DNA of 64,000 nucleotides from LMUY01 sp965199105 (GCA_965199105.1 CBDAQO010000002.1:3224001-3288000), one strand, 5' to 3'; shown: positions 22,106-31,180, counted from the first letter of the stretch. Translations and numbers: made by a program. Notes: generated by a model from the sequence alone, not told the origin.

Positions 22106-23254
22106 ATGCCATCGCCTTTCGTAACGGCACGCATGGTTGATCAACAAAGGGACGCGGTAATGGCGCCATTCCGAGCACACGATGCGATTGCGGCGCGGGC
22201 AATCCGTCGCGCGGCGACGCAGGGGCGCTGTGCCAGCCTTGCCGTGGTCGCTGGCGTCATCGCGGCGGCCGTGTCTGGCAGCATCGCCTTGGCACAAGCT
22301 CCGCCCGCAGCACCCCCGAGCGGCCCGCCAGCCAACCCGGCGATTGCAGCGCTCATGGCGAAGCAAGCGGCCCTGCTGGCGCAATGCCCACCCGCCACCA
22401 TACCGGCGGACGCCGCATCGCTTCCCATCAACGTGCTCCATTGGGGCAAGACCGGCGTTCCCGTGCTGATCATCCATGGCGGCGTGCAAGGCGGCCTCGG
22501 TGGTGGCCCCAGCACTTTCGCCAAGCAAGAGGCGCTGACCGAGCAGGGCTGGCAGTTGAACCTGGTCGAGCGGCCGGGCTTCGGCCAAAGCCCGAGCCGC
22601 GGTCCGGAAGACATGCAGTCCGATGCGGTCTGGATTGCCGACATGTTCGGCAATGGCACCAACCTGATCGGCCACTCCTGGGGCGGCGCCGAGGCGCTGC
22701 TTGCCGCCGCCCGCCGCCCGCAAGCAGTGCGCTCGCTGGTGCTGGTCGAGCCAGCGCTTCAAACCCTGCTGCTCGGCAGCCCCCGAATCGATGCCGATCC
22801 AGCGCTGCACGCCAGTGTCGAGGCGTTCGGCGGCGTCATCATGAAGGCGCAAACCCCAGCCGACTACGCGCTTGGCTTCGGCAGCCTCCTTGGCGCGGTG
22901 AGCCCGGGCGAGTCGAGCGCCACTGTCATGGGCGGACTTCGCGGCGACCCTGAGCGCGCCATGCAGTTCGGCTGCTCGCTGCTGCAGGGCCGCATGGCCC
23001 CGCCGCCAGTGTTTCGCGCCGCCGCTGCCCGCGTCAAGGAGGCCGGTATCCCGGTGCTGGTCATCACCGGCGGTTGGAGCCCATTCTTCGACGCGATTGG
23101 CCAAGTCGCGGCCGATTTGACCGGCGGGCGCCACATCGTCGTGCAATCCCCCAACCATTTCGTCCAACTCTCCAGCGCAGGGACCTTCAACACCGCCGTC
23201 TCCTCCTTCATGCGGGCAGCCGACCAGCAGCCGCGCCCAACGCCCACACCCTGA
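22106..23254 (+). CDS. Exported alpha/beta hydrolase
   Basis: This frame codes for 382 residues; ATGs at 22133 and 22160 are also possible, the last with AAAGGGA upstream. A hydrophobic segment at residues 44-64 ending in IALAQA looks like a signal peptide after a long charged leader. The alpha/beta-hydrolase fold shows an oxyanion HGG (124-126), nucleophile Ser191 in GHSWGG and a C-terminal His351 in SPNHF. Asp329 or Glu215 could complete the triad. It may be an esterase or peptidase of the periplasm; the substrate is unknown. The flanking gene codes for an outer-membrane protein. Confidence 0.8.
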   Translation: MPSPFVTARMVDQQRDAVMAPFRAHDAIAARAIRRAATQGRCASLAVVAGVIAAAVSGSIALAQAPPAAPPSGPPANPAIAALMAKQAALLAQCPPATIPADAASLPINVLHWGKTGVPVLIIHGGVQGGLGGGPSTFAKQEALTEQGWQLNLVERPGFGQSPSRGPEDMQSDAVWIADMFGNGTNLIGHSWGGAEALLAAARRPQAVRSLVLVEPALQTLLLGSPRIDADPALHASVEAFGGVIMKAQTPADYALGFGSLLGAVSPGESSATVMGGLRGDPERAMQFGCSLLQGRMAPPPVFRAAAARVKEAGIPVLVITGGWSPFFDAIGQVAADLTGGRHIVVQSPNHFVQLSSAGTFNTAVSSFMRAADQQPRPTPTP

Positions 23255-23361
23255 ACTCGGTCACCGCCGGGTCGGCCGCGCCGAGCCGCGAATGGCGGCG
23301 TTAACGGTTCCGAAAGGCCGCAAGCGCATGCTCACCTGAGTGTGTCGGTGGGGTTTTTTTG

Positions 23362-24360
23362 ATGCAGCGCCGTGTCGCCGCGCTCGTTGCGGTTGTCGTC
23401 AGCCTATCGCCTTGGGTACACGCCACCGAGTTCAGCAACACCCATGTCGATCTCGGCTACAACGATACCTTGGTCGGAATGGCACCACCGCCCGGGCTCT
23501 ACGTCCGCGACGACGTCAACATCATAACGTCCGGCCGGCTGAACAATCAGGCCGGCCATCAGACTAGCCTCAACCTCTCCGCGCTGGGCGTGGGCGTGGT
23601 GCCGCTGCGCTTCCGCAATACCGTCGAGGCGGACACGTTGTCGGTCGCCTATGTGCCGGATTGGAAGCTTTCGCTGCTGAACGCGACCATCGGCATCGCC
23701 GCATACGAGACGGTCGGCAATTCGCGCGCGGGGCTGACGAGCGCGATCGGGCTGCCGGAAGCCCGCGCAACCACCACCGCTGGCTTGGGGGACATCACCG
23801 TCGTGCCGGTGTTCTTCGCCGTCACCCTGTTCACCGAAGACCTGCACGCCATCTTCGCCCCATTCGACTTTACCGCCCCCACCGGCCGCTACATCAAAAA
23901 CAGCCCGATCGGCAATATGTTCGGCCTGAATTACTTCAGCTACCGTCCCGCGCTCGAGCTAACCTACCTCAACAAAACGGGCGAGGAACTCAGCCTTAAC
24001 CTGAACGCGTCCTTTAACGCGCAAAATCAGGCAACCGGCTACAAGTCGGGGGACGAGTTCTCCTTCACCTATGCTTTCGAGCAGTTCCTGACCACGAAGC
24101 TCGCGGTCGGCATCGGCGGCTACTACTACCAGCAGGTCGGCGACGATCGCGTCCATGGCCAAGTGGTGAACGCCAACCCACTCGAGGACTTGATCGACAC
24201 CGGCCCGGGCAACCGCGGCGAGACCTTCGCCCTTGGCCCGATCCTCAGCTACATGGTGACATCAAGCGCGCGTCTCCAAGCCCATTGGGACCATGAGCTG
24301 CAATCCTACAATCGGCCCCAGCGGGACCAAGTCTATGCTCGCGCCACCCTCCGCTTCTAG
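23362..24360 (+). CDS. MetA-type outer-membrane transporter-like protein
   Basis: This 332-residue protein has a signal peptide (MQRRVAALVAVVVSLSPWVHA) and alternating beta-strand sequence to a terminal phenylalanine (YARATLRF), as in outer-membrane barrels. The order of motifs (LGVGVVPLRFRN, FDFTAPTGRYIKNSPIGNM, ARLQAHWDHELQ) fits the Phenol_MetA_deg/SphA-like family, thought to import hydrophobic aromatic or sterol-like compounds. ATG 23362 is used rather than TTG 23359; a G-rich stretch just upstream may be the ribosome site. It is single and monocistronic. The assignment rests on family resemblance. Confidence 0.78.
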   Translation: MQRRVAALVAVVVSLSPWVHATEFSNTHVDLGYNDTLVGMAPPPGLYVRDDVNIITSGRLNNQAGHQTSLNLSALGVGVVPLRFRNTVEADTLSVAYVPDWKLSLLNATIGIAAYETVGNSRAGLTSAIGLPEARATTTAGLGDITVVPVFFAVTLFTEDLHAIFAPFDFTAPTGRYIKNSPIGNMFGLNYFSYRPALELTYLNKTGEELSLNLNASFNAQNQATGYKSGDEFSFTYAFEQFLTTKLAVGIGGYYYQQVGDDRVHGQVVNANPLEDLIDTGPGNRGETFALGPILSYMVTSSARLQAHWDHELQSYNRPQRDQVYARATLRF

Positions 24361-24472
24361 GCCCACGCCGGGCCAGCCTGCCCACCGGCGGCACGGGCGC
24401 TCCCACCTGGCATCGCCTCCCACCCCAGGCTAGCCTCCGGGCTACCCAATCCGGCGCCTGGAGCACATCCCG

Positions 24473-25429
24473 ATGGCCACCCACCATATCGCCGCCTCCC
24501 CCGAGACCATCCGCTGGGGCATCTTCAGCGCCGGCTTCCCGCCCATCCTGACCGTCCAGTCCGGCGACACCGTCACCTTGGAGTGCCTCTCCGGCACGCC
24601 CGACATGCTGCCACCCGCCAGTGCCGGCTTCACCATCCCGCACGCCTTGCTCGCCATCCACCAGGCCAACCCGCCGCGCATGGCGGGCCACATCCTCACC
24701 GGCCCGGTCGCCATCGCCGGCGCCGAACCCGGCGACACGCTCGAAGTCCGCATCGAGCGGATCGAGCTGGGCGCCGACTGGGGCTACTGCGGCTTCCGCC
24801 CGCTCGCCGGCACCCTCCCGGAGGACTTCCCCGAGCGCTTCGTCAGCCACATCGCGGTCGACCAGGCGCGCCGGGTCGGCACCCTGCCTTGGGGTACCCA
24901 GCTCGAGCTGCAGCCGTTCTTCGGCGTCATGGGCGTGGCGCCGCCGGCCAATTACGGCGCCATCTCCACCAAGGAGCCGCGCGAGCATGGCGGCAACCTC
25001 GACAACAAGGAGCTTGGCGCCGGGTCGACGCTGTTCCTGCCGGTCTGGGTGCCCGGCGCCAACTTCTCCGCCGGCGACGGCCACGGCGTGCAGGGCGACG
25101 GCGAGGTTTGCATCAATGCGCTCGAAACCTGCCTCACCGGCACCTTCACCTTCATCCTACACAAGCGGGCGCAGCAGGGCGGCACCGCGCTGGCCTACCC
25201 ACGCGGCGAGACTGCTACCCACTACATCAGCATGGGCATGAACGAGGACCTCGACCTCGCGATGAAGCAGGCCCTGCGCCAGATGATCGCCTTCATTAGC
25301 AGCCGATCGAACCTGTCGCGCGAGCAGGCCTATGCGTTCTGCTCCCTCGCGGTGGACTTCCGGGTGACGCAGACGGTGAACGGCGAAAAAGGCGTCCATG
25401 GCATGCTGAAGAAGGGTTTGCTGTTCTAG
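24473..25429 (+). CDS. Acetamidase/formamidase family protein
   Basis: This 318-residue cytoplasmic enzyme is of the FmdA/AmdA type, which hydrolyses short amides to ammonia and carboxylate. Family signatures include GPVAIAGAEPGDTLEVRI, a conserved NLDNKELGAGSTLFLPVW segment and the metal-linked GDGHGVQGDGEVCINALE. The length matches the short form of the family. It stands between single-gene units on the same strand, so it is probably expressed alone. Substrate could be formamide, acetamide or another small amide. Confidence 0.88.
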   Translation: MATHHIAASPETIRWGIFSAGFPPILTVQSGDTVTLECLSGTPDMLPPASAGFTIPHALLAIHQANPPRMAGHILTGPVAIAGAEPGDTLEVRIERIELGADWGYCGFRPLAGTLPEDFPERFVSHIAVDQARRVGTLPWGTQLELQPFFGVMGVAPPANYGAISTKEPREHGGNLDNKELGAGSTLFLPVWVPGANFSAGDGHGVQGDGEVCINALETCLTGTFTFILHKRAQQGGTALAYPRGETATHYISMGMNEDLDLAMKQALRQMIAFISSRSNLSREQAYAFCSLAVDFRVTQTVNGEKGVHGMLKKGLLF

Positions 25430-25447
25430 CCCCCGCCGCCGAACAAG

Positions 25448-25456
25448 TTACCCACA
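25448..25456 (+). promoter_or_regulatory. DnaA-box-like site upstream of gcrA
   Basis: TTACCCACA differs by one base from the E. coli DnaA consensus TTATCCACA. It lies 79 bp before the gcrA start in a 105-bp gap. In Caulobacter, gcrA transcription is activated by DnaA, so the position is meaningful. Binding here is inference only. Confidence 0.4.
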
Positions 25457-25490
25457 GGTTTTTACGCCCCAAGTCCTAGTGTGCCCTACT

Positions 25491-25522
25491 CGCTTCCGCT
25501 ACCATATCAGGTAACGGAAGCG
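25491..25522 (+). promoter_or_regulatory. Hairpin in the gcrA leader
   Basis: Two 13-nt arms, CGCTTCCGCTACC (25491-25503) and GGTAACGGAAGCG (25510-25522), pair with one mismatch around loop ATATCA. The right arm ends at the first G of the putative Shine-Dalgarno GGAGAG (25522-25527) of gcrA. It could be an operator in DNA or a translation-limiting RNA hairpin. Confidence 0.5.
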
Positions 25523-25534
25523 GAGAGCCAGGCC

Positions 25535-26008
25535 ATGGATTGGACCGACGACGTCATCGACCGGCTTAAGGCGCTCTGGCTCGAGGGCCACTCCACGGCG
25601 GAGATTGGCCGCCGCATGGGGATCTCGAAGAACGCGGTAGTCGGCAAGGCGCACCGGCTAAACCTGGCCGGCCGCCCCTCCCCCATTCGGCGCGGCCCGC
25701 CCGGCGAACGCCCGCGCCGCGCTGCCGCCAAGCGCGTGGTTGGCCCGACCCTGCCCACCATGGCCGCGCCCGCGACTCGGGACACGGCCGCCGTCCAACC
25801 CCCCGTCCCACCGGCGCCCGCCCCGTTGCGCGCGGTGCGCACCACTGGCGGCGGCCGCCTCATCGCCTGCTGTTGGCCGATCGGCGAACCCGGCACGCGC
25901 TCCTTCCGCTTCTGTGACGACGAGTCGCTGCCGGGTAAGCCCTATTGTGGCACCCACGCGGCGCTTGCCTATGTCCGCGTCAGGGACAAGCGCGAGGAAG
26001 CGGCCTAG
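25535..26008 (+). CDS. gcrA: GcrA family cell-cycle regulator
   Basis: GcrA is an alphaproteobacterial factor that binds sigma70 and methylated GANTC sites to control cell-cycle genes. ATG 25535 gives the canonical N-terminus MDWTDDVIDRLKALWLEG, then a helix-turn-helix (GHSTAEIGRRMGISKNAVVGKAHRL, split by eye into helices at residues 18-40). A Pro/Ala/Arg-rich linker follows, then the conserved C-terminal sigma-binding domain with CCWPIGEPG, FRFC and YCGTHA. The length of 157 residues is typical. An upstream in-frame start at 25481 would read through the hairpin and is rejected. Confidence 0.93.
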   Translation: MDWTDDVIDRLKALWLEGHSTAEIGRRMGISKNAVVGKAHRLNLAGRPSPIRRGPPGERPRRAAAKRVVGPTLPTMAAPATRDTAAVQPPVPPAPAPLRAVRTTGGGRLIACCWPIGEPGTRSFRFCDDESLPGKPYCGTHAALAYVRVRDKREEAA

Positions 26009-26080
26009 GGTGCACTCTATCGGAGGTGGTTCGCATCGCATGGCCTTGCCGGGGCGCCGGCTGGTCTATAGCAAGGCGGC

Positions 26081-26746
26081 ATGACGATCCGGTTAAACCA
26101 AACGCTCCCGGCGCCGCGCCGGCCAGCGGGACTCGATGCTGACTCCGTCCGCTCCGCCTATCGGCGCTGGGCTGCTGTCTACGATGTGCTGTTCGGCGGG
26201 ATTTCGGCCACCGGGCGCAAGCAAGCCGTGGCCGCGGTGAACGCGCTGCCCGGGCACGCCGTGCTAGAGGTGGGCGTCGGCACCGGGCTGGCCCTGCCGC
26301 ATTATCACCCCAGCAAGCGAGTGACCGGCATCGACCTGTCCACCGACATGCTGCACCGCGCCCGCACCCGGGTCGAACGCCAGCAGATCGGCGGCGTGGT
26401 GGCGCTGATGGAGCAGGACGCTGAGGCCACCGGGTTCGCCGACGCCCAGTTTGACATCGCGGTGGCCATGTTCGTCGCCTCCGTGGTGCCCAACCCGCGG
26501 CGCCTGCTGGCCGAAATGCGCCGGGTCGTGCGGCCCGGCGGCACCCTGCTGTTCGTCAACCATTTCGCCGCCACCGGCGGACCGCGCCTCGCCGTCGAGC
26601 AAGCCATGGCCCCCGCCGGCCGCGCGCTCGGCTGGCACCCGGACTTCAAGTTCGAGGCGTTGTTGCCGCCAGAGGATCGTGCTCGCGCGCTTAGCGTTTC
26701 CGTTCCGCCCTTTGGCCTTTTCACTTTGGTAACCCTGCCCAATTAG
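26081..26746 (+). CDS. Class I SAM methyltransferase, PmtA-like phospholipid N-methyltransferase
   Basis: This 221-residue protein contains the SAM-binding motif VLEVGVGTGLALPHY (about residues 61-75) followed by TGIDLSTDML and the post-I acidic residue. The start YRRWAAVYDVLFGGISATGRK resembles Rhodobacter-type phosphatidylethanolamine N-methyltransferase. The likely reaction is stepwise methylation of phosphatidylethanolamine towards phosphatidylcholine at the inner membrane. RxPGGTLLFVNHF and the C-terminal FGLFTLVTLPN fit too. Ubiquinone-type methyltransferase activity is the main alternative. It is a single gene between gcrA and coxB. Confidence 0.78.
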   Translation: MTIRLNQTLPAPRRPAGLDADSVRSAYRRWAAVYDVLFGGISATGRKQAVAAVNALPGHAVLEVGVGTGLALPHYHPSKRVTGIDLSTDMLHRARTRVERQQIGGVVALMEQDAEATGFADAQFDIAVAMFVASVVPNPRRLLAEMRRVVRPGGTLLFVNHFAATGGPRLAVEQAMAPAGRALGWHPDFKFEALLPPEDRARALSVSVPPFGLFTLVTLPN

Positions 26747-26900
26747 CGTGTGGTTACACCTGCGAGCTTGATCTCGGACCAGCCCTCGGATAGGTCCGGC
26801 GCACTGCCGCAGCGTCGCCAACGGCCTGACCACGCAGCCAGAATGACAAAGCCCGCTTGACGAAGCGTTAAACTCGAGGCCTTGGGGGACAACGAACGCG

Positions 26901-27764
26901 ATGAGCATATTTCGGCGCGTCATGGCTTGCGGAGGCGGCGCAGCCCTCGTGGCGCTCGCCGCTGGGCCGGCACGGGCGCAGACGCCGCAGCCGTGGGAAA
27001 TCGGCATGCAGGCGGCGCACAGCCCAGTTGAGGCCGGCATTCATAGCCTGCACACGCTGGTCAACACCCTGATGATCCTCGTCGTGGTGTTCGTCGCCGC
27101 CTTGCTATTGCTGGTGATCTTCAAGTTCGGCGCCAAGCGGCACCCCGTGCCCAGCCGCATCAGCCACAACACGGTGCTCGAGGTCGCCTGGACCGTGGTC
27201 CCGGTACTCATCCTGGTCGTGATTGCCATCCCCTCGTTCCGCCTGGTCTACTTCGAGGACCGCGCGCGCAACCCGGACATGACCATCAAGGTGACCGGCC
27301 ACCAGTGGTATTGGAACTACACCTACGCCGACGCCGGCAACCTCGCCTTCGACAGCAACATGGTGCAGGACGCCGACCTCAAGCCGGGCCAGCTCCGCCG
27401 GCTCGAGGTGGACAACCCGCTCGTGCTCCCCGCCGGCAAGAAGATCCGCATCCTCACCACGGGGGCGGACGTGATCCACAGCTTCTTCATCCCGTCCCTC
27501 GGCGTGCAGCGTTACGCCATCCCCGGCCGCACCATCGAGACCTGGGTCGAGATCGACAAGCCCGGGGACTATTATGGGGATTGTAACCAGATTTGTGGTA
27601 CCAATCACAGTGCCATGCCCATCCACGTGCAGGCGCTGACGGTGGCGGACTACCAGACCTGGCTGGAAGGGGCGAAGAAGAAGTTCGCCAGTGACTCCAC
27701 TGGGACTGGCGCCGCTGGAAACGGTGCCCGAGCAATGCAGCATTTGGCAGCGGCCACGCCCTGA
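26901..27764 (+). CDS. coxB: Cytochrome c oxidase subunit II
   Basis: Subunit II of the aa3-type oxidase takes electrons from cytochrome c at its CuA centre. The 287-residue protein has a signal peptide (cut near ARAQ), two membrane helices (about residues 50-75 and 92-115) and a periplasmic cupredoxin domain. The tryptophan-rich electron-entry segment HQWYWNYTY is present. The CuA ligands are all there: His in VIHSFFIPS, then CNQICGTNHSAM with two Cys, His and Met. It is the first gene of the oxidase cluster, preceded by a 154-bp gap that should hold the promoter. Confidence 0.97.
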   Translation: MSIFRRVMACGGGAALVALAAGPARAQTPQPWEIGMQAAHSPVEAGIHSLHTLVNTLMILVVVFVAALLLLVIFKFGAKRHPVPSRISHNTVLEVAWTVVPVLILVVIAIPSFRLVYFEDRARNPDMTIKVTGHQWYWNYTYADAGNLAFDSNMVQDADLKPGQLRRLEVDNPLVLPAGKKIRILTTGADVIHSFFIPSLGVQRYAIPGRTIETWVEIDKPGDYYGDCNQICGTNHSAMPIHVQALTVADYQTWLEGAKKKFASDSTGTGAAGNGARAMQHLAAATP

Positions 27765-27805
27765 GGCGAGCCAATCAGCCCGTTAGGGCGCAGGAGAGTC
27801 GGTAG

Positions 27806-29416
27806 ATGTCGGTCACCAACTTCGAGCAGCCGGACACCGCCCACGAGGTGGATCACACCCATGACCACGGCCACGCGCCTGGCTTCGTGCACCGGTGGCT
27901 GTTCTCAACCAACCACAAGGACATCGGCACCCTCTACCTGATCTTCGCCATCATGGCGGGCATCGTCGGCGGCGTGCTGTCCATCATCATGCGCATCCAA
28001 TTGTCCCACCCGGGCAACACGGTGATCGCCACCGGCCAGCAGTGGAACGCGCTGGTGACGGCGCATGGCCTGATCATGATCTTCTTCACCGTCATGCCCG
28101 CGATGATCGGCGGCTTTGGCAACTGGTTCGTCCCGCTGATGATCGGTGCGCCAGACATGGCGTTCCCGCGCCTGAACAATATCTCGTTCTGGCTGCTGGT
28201 CCCCGCCTTCCTGCTCATCATGGCCGGCCTGCTCACCGGCAACGGCGCCGGCTCGGGCTGGACGCTGTACACGCCGCTATCCGCCCAGCAAGATATCGCG
28301 ATGGACTACACGCTGTTCGCGCTGCACTTGGCCGGCATTTCTTCCTTGCTCGGCGCCATCAACTTCATCACCACCATCTTCAACATGCGCACCCCGGGCA
28401 TGACGCTGCACAAGATGCCGCTGTTCGTCTGGTCGATGCTGGTCACCGCGTTCCTGTTGCTGCTGGCCATTCCCGTGCTCGCCGGCGCTATCACCATGCT
28501 GATCACCGACCGCAACTTCGGCACGTCCTTCTTTGACCCGGCGGGCGGTGGGGATCCGGTGTTGTTCCAGCACCTATTCTGGTTCTTCGGCCATCCCGAA
28601 GTCTACATCATGATCCTGCCTGGCTTCGGCATGATCAGCCACATCGTCTCCACCTTCTCCAAGAAGCCGGTGTTCGGCTACCTCGGCATGGCCTACGCCA
28701 TGGTGGCCATCGGCGTGGTCGGCTTCGTGGTCTGGGCGCACCACATGTTCGTCTCCGGCATCAGCGTGGACACGCGGGCCTACTTCATGGCCGCCACCAT
28801 GATCATCGCCGTGCCGACCGGCATCAAGATCTTCTCCTGGATCGCGACCATGTGGGGCGGCTCCATCGAGATGAAGACGCCGATGCTTTGGGCGGTTGGC
28901 TTCATCTTCCTGTTCACCGTCGGCGGCGTTACCGGCGTGGTGCTGTCCAATGCAGGCATCGACCAGATCCTGCACAACAGCTACTACGTGGTGGCGCACT
29001 TCCACTATGTGCTGTCGCTCGGCGCCGTGTTCTCCATCTTTGCCGGCTTCTACTACTGGATCGGCAAGATGAGCGGCCACCAATACCCGGAGTTCTGGGG
29101 CAAGGTGCATTTCTGGGTGACGTTCGTGGGCGTGAACCTCACCTTCTTCCCGATGCACTTCCTGGGCCTCGCTGGCATGCCGCGCCGCTACCCGGACTAT
29201 GCCGACGCCTTCGCCGGCTGGAACGCGGTGGCCTCGTTCGGCTCCTATATCGGCGCCCTCTCCGTGCTGATCTTCCTCTACGTCCTGTTCCGCACCTTCA
29301 CCTCGAAGGTTCCGGTGCCGGCCAATCAATGGGGCGAGGGTGCGACCACGCTGGAGTGGACGGTGAGCTCGCCGCCCCCGTTCCACACCTTCGAGGTCCT
29401 CCCGCGCGTCCGATGA
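27806..29416 (+). CDS. coxA: Cytochrome c oxidase subunit I
   Basis: Subunit I carries heme a and the heme a3-CuB site that reduces oxygen. The 536-residue protein has 12 membrane helices. Visible ligands include the low-spin heme histidine in TAHGLIMIFF, the CuB region WFFGHPEVYIMILPGFG with the His-Tyr pair, HH at WAHHMF, and the heme histidines in VVAHFHYVLSLG. A His-rich N-terminal tail (HEVDHTHDHGHAPGFVHRW) could be a local metal-binding variation. AGGAG precedes the ATG. Its stop overlaps the ctaB start as ATGA. Confidence 0.98.
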   Translation: MSVTNFEQPDTAHEVDHTHDHGHAPGFVHRWLFSTNHKDIGTLYLIFAIMAGIVGGVLSIIMRIQLSHPGNTVIATGQQWNALVTAHGLIMIFFTVMPAMIGGFGNWFVPLMIGAPDMAFPRLNNISFWLLVPAFLLIMAGLLTGNGAGSGWTLYTPLSAQQDIAMDYTLFALHLAGISSLLGAINFITTIFNMRTPGMTLHKMPLFVWSMLVTAFLLLLAIPVLAGAITMLITDRNFGTSFFDPAGGGDPVLFQHLFWFFGHPEVYIMILPGFGMISHIVSTFSKKPVFGYLGMAYAMVAIGVVGFVVWAHHMFVSGISVDTRAYFMAATMIIAVPTGIKIFSWIATMWGGSIEMKTPMLWAVGFIFLFTVGGVTGVVLSNAGIDQILHNSYYVVAHFHYVLSLGAVFSIFAGFYYWIGKMSGHQYPEFWGKVHFWVTFVGVNLTFFPMHFLGLAGMPRRYPDYADAFAGWNAVASFGSYIGALSVLIFLYVLFRTFTSKVPVPANQWGEGATTLEWTVSSPPPFHTFEVLPRVR

Positions 29417-30336
29417 GCGAGTCTGTCCTCTACGGCGCCGGCTCGGGCGTCGCCACCTGGCAGGACTGGCTGGTCCTGTTGAAGCCCCGGGTTGTTACCC
29501 TCGTGGTGCTGACCGGGCTGGTGGGCATGTTGGTGGCGCCGGGTCACCTGCACCCGGTGCTAGCCTTCACCGCCGTGCTCTGCATCGCTGTCGCTGCTGG
29601 GGCTGCCGGGGCCATCAACATGGTGTTCGACCGCGACATCGACGCCGTGATGCGCCGCACCAGCACGCGCCCGATCCCCGCCGGCAAGATCGAGCCCGGT
29701 GGCGCCCTGGCGTTCGGCGTGTTCCTGGCGACGGCGTCGGTGGTGGTGATGGGGTTGGCCACCAACCTGGTCGCCGCGGCCTGGTTGGCCATCTCCATCG
29801 GCTTCTACGTGTTTGTGTATACAATTTGGTTGAAGCGCCGCACGCCGCAGAACATCGTCATCGGTGGCGCTGCCGGTGCCTTCCCGCCCATCATTGGGTG
29901 GGCCGCCGTCACCGGCCACGTCACCGCCATGCCGTGGCTGCTGTTCGCCATCATCCTGCTGTGGACGCCGCCGCATTTCTGGGCGCTGTCGCTCTACGCC
30001 TGCAAGGACTACAGCCGCGCCGGTGTGCCGATGCTGCCGGTAGTGGCCGGCGCCCGCTCGACCCGGCGGCACATCATGGCCTACACGCTCGTGCTCGCGC
30101 CGTTCGCGGTGCTGCCCTGGGCGCTGGGCTATGCCGGCCCGGTCTATGGCGTCTGCGCGGTCCTCCTCGGCGTGGGCTTTATCGTGAGCGCGGCGCTGGT
30201 CTGGCGCGACAAGCAGGATGCCACCGGCGTGAGCCTCACCAAGGATGCGCCAGCTCGCGCCACATTCCGCTACTCGCTGGCCTACCTCGCCATCCTGTTC
30301 GCCGCCGTCGCGGTCGACCACTTCGTTGGCCGATGA
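29413..30336 (+). CDS. ctaB: Protoheme IX farnesyltransferase (heme O synthase)
   Basis: This 307-residue UbiA-family membrane enzyme adds a farnesyl group to heme b to make heme O, the precursor of heme a. ATG 29413 overlaps the coxA stop as ATGA. The prenyl-diphosphate motif NMVFDRDIDAVMRRTSTRP is at about residues 70-88, and the second aspartate-containing loop (SLYACKDYSRAG) follows. About nine membrane helices are expected. Its place between coxA and ctaG is the usual alphaproteobacterial arrangement. Confidence 0.96.
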   Translation: MSESVLYGAGSGVATWQDWLVLLKPRVVTLVVLTGLVGMLVAPGHLHPVLAFTAVLCIAVAAGAAGAINMVFDRDIDAVMRRTSTRPIPAGKIEPGGALAFGVFLATASVVVMGLATNLVAAAWLAISIGFYVFVYTIWLKRRTPQNIVIGGAAGAFPPIIGWAAVTGHVTAMPWLLFAIILLWTPPHFWALSLYACKDYSRAGVPMLPVVAGARSTRRHIMAYTLVLAPFAVLPWALGYAGPVYGVCAVLLGVGFIVSAALVWRDKQDATGVSLTKDAPARATFRYSLAYLAILFAAVAVDHFVGR

Positions 30337-30484
30337 CTTCCCGCCGCCGCTCTCCCGCGCCGAAGCCGCCGAACTGCGACGGCGCCAGCGTGGCCGCAAC
30401 GTGGCGCTGCTGGTGGCGCTGATCGCGGTGGCGGTGCTGTTCTACGCCATCGCCATCGTCAAGCTCGGCGGCCACCCGACATGA
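30326..30484 (+). CDS. Small single-pass membrane protein of the oxidase cluster (CoxF-like)
   Basis: A 52-residue frame starts with TTG at 30326, overlaps ctaB by 11 nt and ends as ATGA on the ctaG start. It has a charged N-terminus (LSRAEAAELRRRQRGRN) and one membrane helix (VALLVALIAVAVLFYAIAIV). Alphaproteobacterial oxidase operons commonly carry such a short protein between ctaB and ctaG. Its role is not established. The TTG start is an inference because no ATG or GTG lies in the right place. Confidence 0.75.
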   Translation: MADDFPPPLSRAEAAELRRRQRGRNVALLVALIAVAVLFYAIAIVKLGGHPT

Positions 30485-31119
30485 GCCGCAACGGCTGGAT
30501 CGGCAGCGCCCTGGGCGTGGTCACCGCCGGCATGCTGGGGCTGGCGTTCGCATCGGTGCCGCTCTACCGCCTGTTCTGCAGCGTTACCGGCTATGGCGGA
30601 ACCCCGCAAATTGGCCCCGAAACCGCCTCGCACGTGGTGTCGCAGACCATTACGGTGGCGATGAACGCGGACACCAGCCCCAACCTGCCTTGGCTGTTCC
30701 AACCCGAGCTCAAGCGGGTGACGATGCCGATCGGCGCGGCGCAGTTGGCGTTCTACGACGGCAAGAACCTTGCCGACCACACCCTGACCGGCCACGCGCT
30801 CTATAACGTCACCCCGGACGTGGTGGGCCGCTACTTCCACAAGACCGAGTGCTTCTGCTTCACCACGCAAACCCTGCAGCCTGGCGAAGCGGTGCAGTTC
30901 CCGGTGACCTTCTGGGTCGACCCGGCCATCCTGGACGACCCAGAAACCCGCGACATCCACACCATCACGCTCTCTTACACCTTCTTCCCGACCCTGGCCG
31001 AGGCCGCCCGCACCGGCGCGCTGGCGAAGGCCGGCCCCCACACCGGCGTGCAGGGCCCGGTGAAGGTGCTCACTCCTGGCAGCCCCGCCCGATCCTTCGG
31101 GAATGGAGTGTCGGGATGA
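30481..31119 (+). CDS. ctaG: Cytochrome c oxidase assembly protein CtaG (Cox11)
   Basis: This copper chaperone inserts CuB into subunit I. The 212-residue protein has one N-terminal membrane helix and a periplasmic immunoglobulin-like domain. The copper-binding cysteines lie in KTECFCFTTQTLQPGE, and PLYRLFCSVTGYGG after the helix is conserved. The C-terminal VDPAILDDPETRDIHTITLSYTFF is typical. It overlaps the small upstream gene by 4 nt. A REP-like repeat follows the stop and separates it from coxC. Confidence 0.96.
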   Translation: MSRNGWIGSALGVVTAGMLGLAFASVPLYRLFCSVTGYGGTPQIGPETASHVVSQTITVAMNADTSPNLPWLFQPELKRVTMPIGAAQLAFYDGKNLADHTLTGHALYNVTPDVVGRYFHKTECFCFTTQTLQPGEAVQFPVTFWVDPAILDDPETRDIHTITLSYTFFPTLAEAARTGALAKAGPHTGVQGPVKVLTPGSPARSFGNGVSG

Positions 31120-31131
31120 AGGCATGTGCCT

Positions 31132-31180
31132 GCCCTCACCCCGGCCCTCCCCCGCAGGCGGGAGAGGGCGTTAGGGGGTG
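31132..31180. repeat. REP-like palindromic repeat
   Basis: Arms CCCTCCCCCGC (31145-31155) and GCGGGAGAGGG (31158-31168) pair with one mismatch. The flanks read CCCTCACCCCGG and GTTAGGGGGTG. The same CCCTCACCCC/GAGAGGG pattern occurs at 32524 and 60161, so this belongs to a dispersed family. Confidence 0.65.

Noticed and set aside
25481..25534. Upstream extension of gcrA by 18 codons
   Set aside because: It would read through the leader hairpin, and MDWTD at 25535 is the family's conserved start.
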